A stretch of DNA of 18,673 bases from DTHT01 sp037444625 (GCA_037444625.1 JBBIMA010000077.1:1-18673), one strand, 5' to 3'. Shown: positions 7,598-15,209, counted from the stretch's first letter. Translations and numbers: made by a program. Notes: generated by a model not told the origin, from the sequence alone.

Positions 7598-8374
7598 ATG
7601 AAACGGGTCCTCACTGCGCTGCTGTTGGCTCCCGCGGCCGTAGCCCTTGTGCTTTGGGCGCCCTCCTGGGCTTTCCTCTCGGCCGCCGGCTTGATTGCTC
7701 TGCTCAGTTATCGGGAGTACTGCCGGCTGGTCGAACGCCACGGCATCGCGCCGCCCGGACCGGTGGGTTACGCCGCCGGCCTGTTGCTCCTGCTGGCGCC
7801 GGCGGAGATCGCCTGGCTCCTGGTGGCCTTGCTGGCGCCGCTGGCCCTCACCCTGGCCATGCGAGCCCGGCCCCTCTCGGGCGCTCTGCCAAGGGCGGCC
7901 GCCATGCTGCTCGGCGTAGTCTACATCTTTGGCGCCTGGCGCTCGGGCCTGGCTCTGCGCGAGCTGGACCGCTGGTGGCTTCTGTTCGCGCTGGCCGTGA
8001 ACTGGGTGGGCGACACGGCGGCTTATTACGCCGGCCGCCTGCTCGGCCGGCGAAAGCTGGCGCCGGAAATCAGCCCCGCCAAGACCTGGGCGGGCGCCGT
8101 CGCCTCCGCCGCGTCGGCCTTGGTTTTCGGCTGGGCTTACGCCCGCGCCCTCTGGCCCTCCCTGAGCCTTGACCGGGTGCTCCTCGTGGCCGCCGCCTGC
8201 AACCTGGCCGGCCAGGTGGGCGATCTGGCCGAGTCCGCCCTCAAGCGCGGCGCGGGCGTCAAAGACAGCGGCGCTTTGTTCCCCGGCCACGGCGGCTGTT
8301 TGGACCGCACCGACAGCCCGTTGTTCGCCATGCCGGTGCTCTACGGCCTGCTGCGCTGGCTGGGGGTGGGATGA
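7598..8374 (+). CDS. cdsA: Phosphatidate cytidylyltransferase (CDP-diglyceride synthase)
   Basis: This integral membrane enzyme makes CDP-diacylglycerol from CTP and phosphatidate, the branch point to phosphatidylglycerol, cardiolipin and phosphatidylethanolamine. The product has 258 residues with about seven hydrophobic segments. The CDS signature is complete at about residues 213-239: SALKR-x4-KD, then PGHGG and DRTD. NWVGDTAAYYAGR (135-147) and SPAKTWAG (159-166) are also typical. The ATG at 7598 lies 18 bp after pilD. The usual neighbours (uppS, dxr) are absent. It is the last gene of the operon and converges on the VWA gene, 55 bp away, with no clear terminator. Confidence 0.95.
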   Translation: MKRVLTALLLAPAAVALVLWAPSWAFLSAAGLIALLSYREYCRLVERHGIAPPGPVGYAAGLLLLLAPAEIAWLLVALLAPLALTLAMRARPLSGALPRAAAMLLGVVYIFGAWRSGLALRELDRWWLLFALAVNWVGDTAAYYAGRLLGRRKLAPEISPAKTWAGAVASAASALVFGWAYARALWPSLSLDRVLLVAAACNLAGQVGDLAESALKRGAGVKDSGALFPGHGGCLDRTDSPLFAMPVLYGLLRWLGVG

Positions 8375-8429
8375 AGGCGCCCGGAGGTTCCGCCGGCTGA
8401 TCCCCCGGCCGCCGCATGAGCCGCCGCCC

Positions 8430-9662
8430 TCAGTGCACCGTGCGCGTCTTGCGATTCAGGTAATCCATCAACAGGTACCGGCCCAGCGTGTAAGGCGTCG
8501 TGAAATAGGCCTTGCCGCGGCACAGCTCGGCCACCCGCCGCACGAAGGCCACCAGCTCGCCGTCCGCCGCCAGCATGAAGGTGTTGATCAGGATGCCCTG
8601 GCGCCTGCACCGGCTGACTTCCTCCAGCGTCCGGGCCACCACCAGCGGATCCAGCCCGAACGCATTGCGATACACCCGCCCGTCCTCCAGCGTAATGGCC
8701 GAGGGCTTGCCGTCGGTGATCAGGATGATCTGCTTCATGTCCTTGCGCTCCTGCGCCAGCAGGCGCTGGGCCAGGATCAGGCCCTCCCGGGTGTTCGTGT
8801 AATAGGGACCCACTTGCACGCCCGCCAGCTCGGAAAGCTTCAGCTCCTCGGCCCGGTCGTGGAACAACACGCAGCGTAGGCTGTCGCCCGGATACTGGGC
8901 GCGAATCAGATGCGCCAAGGCCAGCGCCACCTTCTTGGCCGGCGTGAAGCGATCCTCTCCGTACAGAATCATGCTGTGGCTGGCGTCCAGCATCAACACC
9001 GTGGCGCAGGAACTCTGGTATTCGGCTTGGGCCACCTGGAGATCCGGGTAGTCCAGCTCAAGGGGCAGGCGCGGCCCCTGCCGCCGCAAGGCCGACAACA
9101 ACGTGGCGCCGATATCCAGGTTCAGCGTGTCTCCGAACTCGTAGGGCTTGGCCGCTTCCGTAGCCTCGATGCCCGTGGCCGCCCGGCGCGTGTCGTGCGC
9201 TCCGAAGCTGGACTTGCCCAGCGCGCCCAGCAAGTCCTTCAAAGCCTTGTAGCCCAGAAAGTCCAGCGACTTGTCGGTCAGCTCCAGGCGCACGCGTACC
9301 GGCGCTTGCTCCCCAGGGAGGACCCCCAACCCCGCCGGCGCCTGCTCGGCCCGAAGATAACCCTCTTCGATCAGCTTCCGCACCAGCTCCTCGGCCAGTC
9401 GCCGCAGTTCCGGCCCGCTGAGCTTCTCCAGCCTCTCGCGCAGCCCCTCGAGGGCCTCATCACCCGGCAGCCAGCCTTCCCGCAACGCGTCCTCGATGGC
9501 CTGCCGCAGCTCTTCAAAGCTGTGGCCCGCAAACTCGCTGAACTGCAAGCCCGAGCGGCGCAACCCGCTGTCCAGCAGGAAATCCGCCAGCGCCTGGAGC
9601 ACCTCTTCGGCGCCGATGCCCGGATCCTCTCCCTCCCAGCGCGAGTACCTGACCCAGCGCAC
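8430..9662 (-). CDS. VWA (MIDAS) domain protein paired with a MoxR-type ATPase
   Basis: The 410-residue protein has an N-terminal mostly helical region (1-110), a linker with a conserved-looking segment (LTDKSLDFLGYKALKDLLGAL, shown here as residues 128-148) and a C-terminal von Willebrand A domain. The MIDAS motif DASHS is at 226-230, a threonine-containing loop (YYTNTREG) near 287-294 and TDGKP at 316-320, so all metal-site loops look intact. VWA partners of MoxR/BchI-type ATPases act in metal-cofactor insertion or protein remodelling. The GTG at 9662 has AGGAGG overlapping the stop codon of the ATPase gene, 4 nt spacing; 8 bp separate the genes. A longer in-frame reading up to 9962 is arginine- and glycine-rich and lies inside the ATPase gene, so it was rejected. 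No signal peptide is seen. Confidence 0.88.
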   Translation of the reverse strand: MRWVRYSRWEGEDPGIGAEEVLQALADFLLDSGLRRSGLQFSEFAGHSFEELRQAIEDALREGWLPGDEALEGLRERLEKLSGPELRRLAEELVRKLIEEGYLRAEQAPAGLGVLPGEQAPVRVRLELTDKSLDFLGYKALKDLLGALGKSSFGAHDTRRAATGIEATEAAKPYEFGDTLNLDIGATLLSALRRQGPRLPLELDYPDLQVAQAEYQSSCATVLMLDASHSMILYGEDRFTPAKKVALALAHLIRAQYPGDSLRCVLFHDRAEELKLSELAGVQVGPYYTNTREGLILAQRLLAQERKDMKQIILITDGKPSAITLEDGRVYRNAFGLDPLVVARTLEEVSRCRRQGILINTFMLAADGELVAFVRRVAELCRGKAYFTTPYTLGRYLLMDYLNRKTRTVH

Positions 9663-9670
9663 GGCCCCTC

Positions 9671-11167
9671 CTAGTTGAACTGGCGCCGGTAGCCCGGCCG
9701 CCGCCCTTCCTCGCCGGCCGCTTCGCGCCTCCGCTCGCCGGCCACGAAGCCCAGTTCCTCGCTGCGCTGGATGCGCCGGTGGGCGTACAGGCCTTCCAAA
9801 ATGAACTCGGCGGCCGCCGCCCGCACCGCCGCCGGATCCTGCGCCGAGACGCCCATCGCCGGCAGGTGATCGAGCAGCCCCTGAATCGTCCCCAGCCGTC
9901 GCAGCAGAGCCGCCGCCGAAGCGTACTCCTCCAGTTTGAGCGAACCGCCCAGCTCGAACCACTGCACCACCGCCGACAGATTCGCCCCGTCGAACAGACG
10001 GCTGTACACCTTGCCCACCGCGCCCCGGATCAGTTCCCGAGCCACCGCCTCGCCGCCCTTCAACTCTCCTTCGTACTCCAGTTCGAGCTTGCCCGTAATG
10101 GCCGGCAGGGCGGCGTAAAGATCCAGCACCCGCGGCGCCGCCGTCTTCTCGCCCGCCCGCAAGGCGCGCCGCTCCGCGTTCGACACCACGCTTTCCAGCA
10201 GTGCGATCGGCAGCCGCTGCGAGACCCCCGAGCGGCGGTCCACCCGCTTGTCCTCCCGGGCCAGAAAGGCCAACTGCTCGACCGTCTCCCGGATGAACTC
10301 CGGAATCTCGACGCGCACCGGCGAGGGCCGCTCGGTCCAGGCTTCCTGCCGCGTGATCGCCATGCCCTGCTCCAGGCTCAGGGGATAATGCGTCCGAATC
10401 TCGCTACCGATGCGATCCTTCAGCGGCGTGATGATCTTGCCGCGCGCCGTGTAATCCTCCGGATTGGCCGTGAAGACCAGCAGCAAGTCCAGCGGCAGGC
10501 GCACCGGATAACCCTTGATCTGCACGTCGCCTTCCTGCATGATGTTGAACAGGCCCACCTGGATCTTACCCGCCAGATCGGGCAGCTCGTTGATCGCGAA
10601 AATCCCCCGGTTGGCGCGTGGCAGCAAGCCGTAGTGCATCGTCCCCTCGTCGGAGAGCTCGCGGCCTCCCCGGGCGGCCTTGATCGGGTCCATGTCGCCG
10701 ATCATGTCCGCCATGGTGACATCCGGCGTGGCCAGCTTCTCGACGTAGCGTTCCTCCCGCCCCAGCCAGCCGATGGGAGTCTCGTCTCCCCTCTCGGCGA
10801 TCAGCTCGCGGCAGCGGCGGCAAATCGGCCGGTAGGGGTTGTCGCGAATCTCGCAGCCGGCCACCACCGGCAGCCTCTCGTCCAGCAAGTCCGTCAACTG
10901 GCGCAGGATGCGCGTCTTGGCCTGACCGCGCAGGCCGAGCAGGATGAAGTTGTGCCGGGCCAGAAGCGCGTTGACGATCTGCGGAATCACCGTGTCGTCG
11001 AAGCCCAGAATGCCCGCAAACAGCTCCTCCCCGCCCTGCAATTTGGCGATCAGGTTGGCTCGTATCTCGTCCTTTACGCTGCGCCGGGCGATCCGCTCGG
11101 CGCTGAACTCAGCGCTGCGGCGAAGGGCCCCCAGAGTCGAAGGGAGCCCCGGAAGCTCTTGTTTCAT
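9671..11167 (-). CDS. MoxR/magnesium-chelatase-like AAA+ ATPase
   Basis: The product (498 residues) is a AAA+ ATPase of the ChlI/BchI/MoxR clade. Walker A is GLRGQAKT (78-85). Walker B is GIFAINEL (188-195), with Asn where Asp is usual. Sensor 1 is in VFTANPEDY (231-239), and a sensor-2-like arginine lies near SGVSQRLP (313-320). A cysteine group C105...C116-x-x-C119 lies in an insert after Walker A and could bind metal. Such ATPases work with a VWA protein, here encoded 8 bp downstream. The ATG at 11167 was preferred to one at 11194 because the latter overlaps the likely -10 box TACAAT. The gene diverges from a TrmB-like regulator. Confidence 0.88.
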   Translation of the reverse strand: MKQELPGLPSTLGALRRSAEFSAERIARRSVKDEIRANLIAKLQGGEELFAGILGFDDTVIPQIVNALLARHNFILLGLRGQAKTRILRQLTDLLDERLPVVAGCEIRDNPYRPICRRCRELIAERGDETPIGWLGREERYVEKLATPDVTMADMIGDMDPIKAARGGRELSDEGTMHYGLLPRANRGIFAINELPDLAGKIQVGLFNIMQEGDVQIKGYPVRLPLDLLLVFTANPEDYTARGKIITPLKDRIGSEIRTHYPLSLEQGMAITRQEAWTERPSPVRVEIPEFIRETVEQLAFLAREDKRVDRRSGVSQRLPIALLESVVSNAERRALRAGEKTAAPRVLDLYAALPAITGKLELEYEGELKGGEAVARELIRGAVGKVYSRLFDGANLSAVVQWFELGGSLKLEEYASAAALLRRLGTIQGLLDHLPAMGVSAQDPAAVRAAAAEFILEGLYAHRRIQRSEELGFVAGERRREAAGEEGRRPGYRRQFN

Positions 11168-11192
11168 GACCTCGCATCCCCGTATGTCCGCC

Positions 11193-11201
11193 ATTGTAGC
11201 A
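11193..11201 (-). promoter_or_regulatory. Extended -10 promoter for the ATPase/VWA unit
   Basis: On the minus strand TGC-TACAAT forms an extended -10 with a 5/6 hexamer. It predicts a start site at about 11186 and a leader of roughly 19 nt to the ATG at 11167. The hexamer overlaps the upstream ATG at 11194, which argues against that codon. No -35 is apparent, as expected for an extended -10. Confidence 0.5.
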
Positions 11202-11240
11202 GAGCCCCCGGCTCCGGCCCGCGCACGTCGCCCGCCGCTT

Positions 11241-11249
11241 TGCTATCGT
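11241..11249 (+). promoter_or_regulatory. Possible extended -10 for the TrmB-like regulator gene
   Basis: TGC-TATCGT (4/6 to TATAAT, with the extended TGn) lies 32 bp before the ATG at 11282 and predicts a start at about 11256. It sits roughly 40 bp from the divergent ATPase promoter, so one bound regulator could affect both. Confidence 0.35.
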
Positions 11250-11281
11250 TGTCCTGCTGACCCCATCACTGCCCTGACGCC

Positions 11282-12100
11282 ATGCCCGAGACTACCTTTC
11301 AGCGTTTCTGTCGCGGCTTGCAGCAAGTCGGTCTGAACGCTTACGAGGCCAGAGCCTACCTGGTGCTGGTGGGGCACCCCAGGTTCAAGGCCCTTGAACT
11401 GGCCGCCCGGGCCCGCGTGCCGCGCCAGAAGATCTACGAAGTCCTCGACAGCCTGATCGAGAAAGGCTTCGCCCACGTGGTGCAGGAGAAAACCAAGCTG
11501 TTCTCGGCCGTCGAACCGGAGCTGGCCATCCCCGCCTACCTGGAGCGCAAGCGCCGCTGGCTCGAGCAGGAATTCAGCGAGCGGTCCCGCCTGGCCGCCG
11601 GCCTGATCGAGGAGCTGCGCGCCGCCTGCTCCGGCGCCCAGGAGGGTCGCGGCACGCTGGATTTCCTGCGCATCGTGAGCGATCCCGTCCAGATCGCCGC
11701 CCAGTACCGCCGCATGCTGGCCGAGGCCCGGAGCGAGTATCTGGAGTTTTCCCGCCCGCCCTATGCCGTGGATCCGCTCCAGGAGCAGCTCGTCCGAGAG
11801 GCCGGCCGGCGCGGCGTCCGCTGCCGCCTGCTGCTGGAGGCCGGTCTTCTCGCCGCCGAGCACCGCCGCCGGCTGGCCGAATACCGGGAGGCGGGGGTGG
11901 AAATCCGCCTCGCCCCCTCCCTGCCCATGAAGCTGGCCCTCTTCGACGGCCGCCAGGGCATGATCGCCCTGCTCGACCCCGTCCTCACCCGGCCCGCCTG
12001 GACCGCCGTCATCTTCGATCATCCCGGTCTGGGCGAGGCCATGCGAGGCCTTTTCGAGGATCGCTGGCGCCGCGCCGCCGAACTCGATCAGTGCGGCTGA
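11282..12100 (+). CDS. TrmB-like transcriptional regulator
   Basis: The 272-residue protein has an N-terminal winged helix of the TrmB type: LQQVGLNAYEARAYLVLVG (13-31), a recognition region around RARVPRQKIYEVLDSLIEKGF (43-63) and a wing KTKLFSAVEP. A coiled linker rich in Arg/Glu (about 82-115) follows, then a C-terminal domain (about 120-265) resembling the phospholipase-D-like effector part of TrmB proteins. Classical TrmB proteins sense sugars; this ligand is unknown. The gene diverges from the ATPase/VWA unit, so control of that unit is a reasonable guess. Its last 13 bp overlap the 3' end of the convergent glycosyltransferase gene. Confidence 0.82.
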   Translation: MPETTFQRFCRGLQQVGLNAYEARAYLVLVGHPRFKALELAARARVPRQKIYEVLDSLIEKGFAHVVQEKTKLFSAVEPELAIPAYLERKRRWLEQEFSERSRLAAGLIEELRAACSGAQEGRGTLDFLRIVSDPVQIAAQYRRMLAEARSEYLEFSRPPYAVDPLQEQLVREAGRRGVRCRLLLEAGLLAAEHRRRLAEYREAGVEIRLAPSLPMKLALFDGRQGMIALLDPVLTRPAWTAVIFDHPGLGEAMRGLFEDRWRRAAELDQCG

Positions 12101-13059
12101 TCCACCGGCCGGCCCGCGCCCCGCGTGCGGATCTCGCGAATCGCGTAAATCCGCCGTCCCTGGCTCTCAAAGTAGGTGCGCATCAGCACCTCCCCCAGCA
12201 GGCCGGTGGAAAACATCATGATCCCCGCCAGCAGCAGCAGGCTGCCCGCCAGCAGCAGCGGGCCGTGGTTGATCAGGATTTCATGGCCGGTCAGCTTGTA
12301 CACGCACAGGTAGCCCAGGATCCCCCCTCCCACCGTCGTGCCGGCCAACCCCAGTTTCCCGAAGAAATGCATGGGCCGGGTGAAGTAACTCAGCAGGAAC
12401 TTGATGGTCAAAATGTCGAACAGCACGTGCAGCGTCCGCCCCAGCCCGTAGTGCGAGCCGCCCGCCGCGCGCGGCACGTTCCGGATGGGCACCTCCGCGA
12501 TGCGCGCCCCGTAAAAGCTCGCCAGGGCCGGAATGAACCGGTGCAGCTCGCCGTACAGGTTGATGTCCCGGAGAATCTCCGCCCGGTAAGCCTTGAAGGT
12601 GGTCCCGAAATCGTGCAGCTCGATGCCCGAAACCCTAGCCATGATCCAGTTGGCCACCCGCGAGGGCAGCTTGCGCGTAATCGGATTATCCACCCGATTC
12701 TTCCGCCAGCCGCTGGCGATGTCGTAACCCTCGTCTATCTTGGCCAGCAGCTCGGGAATATCTTCGGGAGAATGCTGTAAATCGGCGTCCAGCGAAATGA
12801 TCACCTCGCCCCGCGCTTCGTGGAAACCCGCCGAGAGCGCCGCCGTCTGCCCGAAGTTACGCCGCAAGCGAATCAACTTCAACCGCTCGTCGGTCTCCAC
12901 CAGGTGCGCCAGCAGCTCGAAGCTCCGGTCGGTCGAGGCGTCGTCCACGAAAATGATTTCGTAAGGCCGGCCCAGCTTCTCCAGGGTCGCCGTCAGCCGG
13001 TCGTACAGCGGCAATAGCGACGCCTCTTCGTTATGAACCGGAATGACCACCGAGAGCAT
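12088..13059 (-). CDS. ArnC/DPM1-like family 2 glycosyltransferase with two C-terminal membrane helices
   Basis: The 323-residue enzyme has MLSVVIPVHNEE, the donor-binding VDDASTDRS (38-46), the metal-binding LDADLQHSPED (90-100) and NFGQTAALSAGF (68-79). GSHYGLGRT (201-209) matches the usual SKYGLGRT of polyprenyl-phosphate transferases. Two hydrophobic helices (about 232-255 and 267-292) anchor it, as in ArnC, GtrB and DPM1-type enzymes that load a sugar on undecaprenyl phosphate. The ATG at 13059 lies 15 bp after the aminotransferase gene, so the two are probably co-transcribed. Its 3' end overlaps that of the convergent regulator gene by 13 bp. The sugar is not identifiable. Confidence 0.9.
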   Translation of the reverse strand: MLSVVIPVHNEEASLLPLYDRLTATLEKLGRPYEIIFVDDASTDRSFELLAHLVETDERLKLIRLRRNFGQTAALSAGFHEARGEVIISLDADLQHSPEDIPELLAKIDEGYDIASGWRKNRVDNPITRKLPSRVANWIMARVSGIELHDFGTTFKAYRAEILRDINLYGELHRFIPALASFYGARIAEVPIRNVPRAAGGSHYGLGRTLHVLFDILTIKFLLSYFTRPMHFFGKLGLAGTTVGGGILGYLCVYKLTGHEILINHGPLLLAGSLLLLAGIMMFSTGLLGEVLMRTYFESQGRRIYAIREIRTRGAGRPVDQPH

Positions 13060-13074
13060 GGCCCTTCCTTCAGT

Positions 13075-14184
13075 CTAGCAGGCCCCCCGCCGGTAGAAAT
13101 CCAGGATGCGACCCGCCACTTCTTCGGCCGCCGCCTCCGGCATCTGCGGCCACAGCGGCAGGGAAAGGATCTCGCGGCAGGCCCGCTCGGCCACCGGCAG
13201 ATCGCCCCGCCGCAGCCCGCAGTCCCGGAAGGCGGGCTGCAAATGAAGCGGCGCCGGATAGTGGACCGCCGTCGCGATGCCCTGCTCGGCCAACCGGCGC
13301 CGGAGCCGTTCCCGCTTCCGTACCCGGATGACGTACAGGTGATGCACCGACCCTTCGCGGTTCAGCAACCGCACGCCCGGACAATCCTTCAGCGCCTCGT
13401 CGTAGATCGCCGCCAGGCGCGCCCGCCGGAGGTTCCACTCCTCCAGGTGCGGCAGGCAAGCCCGCAGATAGCAAGCCTGGATCTCGTCCAGGCGCGAGTT
13501 GATGCCGGCCAGCCGGCTCACTTGGTCGCCCCTGCGCCCCCCGTCGCGCAACCACCGGATCCGTCGCGCCACACCCGCCCGGTTGGTCGCCACCGCTCCC
13601 CCGTCGCCCAATCCGCCCAGATTCTTCGTGGGATAAAAGCTGTAGGCCACCCAGGGCGAGTAGTCGGCCAGCGGCCGGCCGTCCCAGCGCGCTCCGTGCG
13701 CCTGGCAGGCGTCCTGGATCAACGCCGCCCCGAGCGTCCGCGCCAGCGCCTTCCATCGCCCCAGCTCGCACGGCCGCCCGTACAGATGTACGGGAACCAA
13801 TGCCGCCGTGCGCCGCGTCGCCCGGTTGCCCGCATCCTCCGGATCCAGCAGCAGCGTGTCCTCCTCCACATCCGCAAACCGCGGCTTGCCTCCTGCGCTC
13901 AGGATCGCCAGTCCGGTGAACGGGGCCGTCAGCGGCGAGGTCAGCACCTCCGCCCGCCCCTCCCCCAGACCGGCCTCGCGCAGACACAGCTCCAGCGCAC
14001 CCGTCCCCGTACCTACACCCACCGCGAAGCGCGCCCCCATGGCCGCGGCGAACTCCCGCTCGAAGGCCGCCACCTGCTCGCCCAGGATGAACTGCCCCCG
14101 CTCGATCATCGCCGCCTGGTTGGCCCGCCAGCTCTCCCCGACCGCCTCCAGCGCCGCCTTCAAATTGACCAGCGGAATCCTCAA
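13075..14184 (-). CDS. DegT/DnrJ/EryC1 family PLP-dependent sugar aminotransferase
   Basis: The product (369 residues, normal length) has the fold-type I layout of nucleotide-sugar aminotransferases such as ArnB and DesV. GTGTGALELCL (58-68) binds the cofactor phosphate, VPVHLYGRP (130-138) is a family signature, D158 in QDACQAHGA contacts the PLP ring, and K187 in SFYPTKNLGGLGDGGA is the Schiff-base lysine. It probably makes an amino sugar from a keto nucleotide sugar with glutamate as donor. The start is TTG at 14184, the only in-frame start that keeps the RIPLVNL N-terminus; GGGAGG lies about 10 nt upstream. It sits between two family 2 glycosyltransferase genes. No dehydratase or epimerase for its substrate is in the window. 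Confidence 0.9.
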   Translation of the reverse strand: MRIPLVNLKAALEAVGESWRANQAAMIERGQFILGEQVAAFEREFAAAMGARFAVGVGTGTGALELCLREAGLGEGRAEVLTSPLTAPFTGLAILSAGGKPRFADVEEDTLLLDPEDAGNRATRRTAALVPVHLYGRPCELGRWKALARTLGAALIQDACQAHGARWDGRPLADYSPWVAYSFYPTKNLGGLGDGGAVATNRAGVARRIRWLRDGGRRGDQVSRLAGINSRLDEIQACYLRACLPHLEEWNLRRARLAAIYDEALKDCPGVRLLNREGSVHHLYVIRVRKRERLRRRLAEQGIATAVHYPAPLHLQPAFRDCGLRRGDLPVAERACREILSLPLWPQMPEAAAEEVAGRILDFYRRGAC

Positions 14185-14209
14185 GGCACACCCGCCTCCC
14201 GACCGCCCC

Positions 14210-14962
14210 TCAGGCCCATCGCGGGTTGTCCCCGTTCAGCGCCGGCTTGATCACCAGCCGCACGTACAGCCGCAGGAGCTGGTACAGGGTCGTCGCCAGC
14301 GACCGCAACCGGAAGAACTGCGAGCGCCCGTGCAGCCGCGGGTAATGGTGCACCGGCGCCTCCACCACCCGGCAGGGACTCAGCTCCAGCTTCCGCACCA
14401 GCTCGACGCAGATGGTCCCGCTGGTCGAGCCCAGCCGCATCTGCTCCAGCAGCCGCCGCCGGATCAGGCGGAAGTCGCAGTCTATGTCCCGGATCCGGAT
14501 GCGGAACAGGCAGCGCGCGAAGCGGTTGTACGCCCGCCCGATCCATACCCGATGCCAGGGATCGTGCCGCTCCACCTTGTAGCCGTTCACCAGCCCCACG
14601 TCCGGCTCCATCAAGGCCCACAGCTTGGGCAGCTCGCCCGGATCGTACTGCCCGTCCCCGTCGGTGTAAAACACCAGATCCTTGCCGGCGGCGGAGAAAC
14701 CGCTGCGCAAGGCCGCGCCGTAGCCCCGATTCTTCTCGTGCGTCACCACGCGCAGCCGGGGCGCGTACTTCTCGGCCAGCTCCCGCAGCACCTCCGCCGT
14801 GCCGTCCCGGCTGCCGTCGTTGACCACGATCACCTCGAAGTCGTCGGTGAGCTGCGGCAGCACGGCGAAGGTCTTCTCCAGCAGGCCGGGCAGCGAGGGC
14901 GCATCGTTGTAGGCCGGGAAGAACACGCTGAGGCTGGGGGTTGCGGGTTTGCCCTCGGGCAT
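14210..14962 (-). CDS. Family 2 glycosyltransferase (dolichyl-phosphate mannosyltransferase-like)
   Basis: The 250-residue GT-A enzyme shows LSVFFPAYNDAPSLPGLL (11-28), VVNDGSRDGT (46-55), NRGYGAALRSGF (78-89) and YTDGDGQYDP (99-108), where the metal-binding DGDGQ replaces DADLQ. It ends soon after a segment with LRLYVRLVIKPAL and has no strong membrane helix, unlike the GT2 downstream. It probably transfers a sugar to a lipid carrier at the cytoplasmic membrane. The ATG at 14962 fits the conserved N-terminus. A -10-like TAGAAT ends 9 bp upstream, so the message may be leaderless. The stop lies 25 bp before the aminotransferase. Confidence 0.88.
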   Translation of the reverse strand: MPEGKPATPSLSVFFPAYNDAPSLPGLLEKTFAVLPQLTDDFEVIVVNDGSRDGTAEVLRELAEKYAPRLRVVTHEKNRGYGAALRSGFSAAGKDLVFYTDGDGQYDPGELPKLWALMEPDVGLVNGYKVERHDPWHRVWIGRAYNRFARCLFRIRIRDIDCDFRLIRRRLLEQMRLGSTSGTICVELVRKLELSPCRVVEAPVHHYPRLHGRSQFFRLRSLATTLYQLLRLYVRLVIKPALNGDNPRWA

Positions 14963-14964
14963 GA

Positions 14965-15002
14965 GCAGATATTCTATCGCAGAAACGCAGTATTCTACCG
15001 CA
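14965..15002 (-). repeat. Tandem promoter-like repeat TGCGRTAGAAT upstream of the GT2 gene
   Basis: Two near-identical units lie head to tail on the minus strand: TGCGGTAGAATACTGC (15002-14987) and TGCGATAGAATATCTGC (14981-14965), separated by GTTTC. Each holds TAGAAT, a 5/6 match to the -10 hexamer, 21 bp apart. The proximal one would start transcription at about 14964, beside the ATG at 14962. They may be tandem promoters or a promoter plus regulator half-sites. Confidence 0.5.
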
Positions 15003-15035
15003 AGCGAGACGCCCTTCCCCCTGCCTGGGCCCCCT

Positions 15036-15209
15036 TCACTCCCGCAGTCGCGCCGCCAGCCGCGGCCCCAGCCGCCGCGCCGCCCAGTAACTGACGGCGC
15101 AAAAGAACGCCAGACTCACCCCGATCACCGCCGCCCGCCGCCCGGCCGGCACCTCCCGCACTTGGCCGCCCGCAAAATCCAACCCCACCCGCGGCCGGCC
15201 CCTCGGGCC
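15036..15209 (-). other. In-frame continuation past an amber stop: probable membrane anchor
   Basis: Directly after the TAG at 15212-15210 the same frame stays open for 57 codons to TGA at 15038-15036. The product would read GPRGRPRVGLDFAGGQ at its start, then a helix VIGVSLAFFCAVSYWAA (about residues 28-44), then a basic tail (RRLGPRLAARLRE). That is a classic C-terminal membrane anchor with positive-inside tail, as expected for the exported protein encoded upstream. It could be reached by stop readthrough, be lost through a nonsense mutation, or be expressed separately from GTG at 15188 as a 50-residue protein. A base-calling error is also possible. Confidence 0.5.

Noticed and set aside
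8392..8409. GCCGG/CCGGC hairpin between the convergent cdsA and VWA genes as a terminator
   Set aside because: Only five base pairs with an 8-nt loop and no T-tract; such pairs are expected by chance in this GC content.
9663..9962. N-terminal extension of the VWA gene
   Set aside because: It lies wholly within the ATPase gene and reads as Gly/Arg/Ala-rich filler. A strong Shine-Dalgarno and GTG at 9662 give a better start.
9779..11260. Plus-strand frame of 493 codons opposite the AAA+ ATPase gene
   Set aside because: Composition is Arg/Gln/Pro/His-rich, with no motif, and it is the complement of a gene with Walker A, Walker B and sensor motifs.
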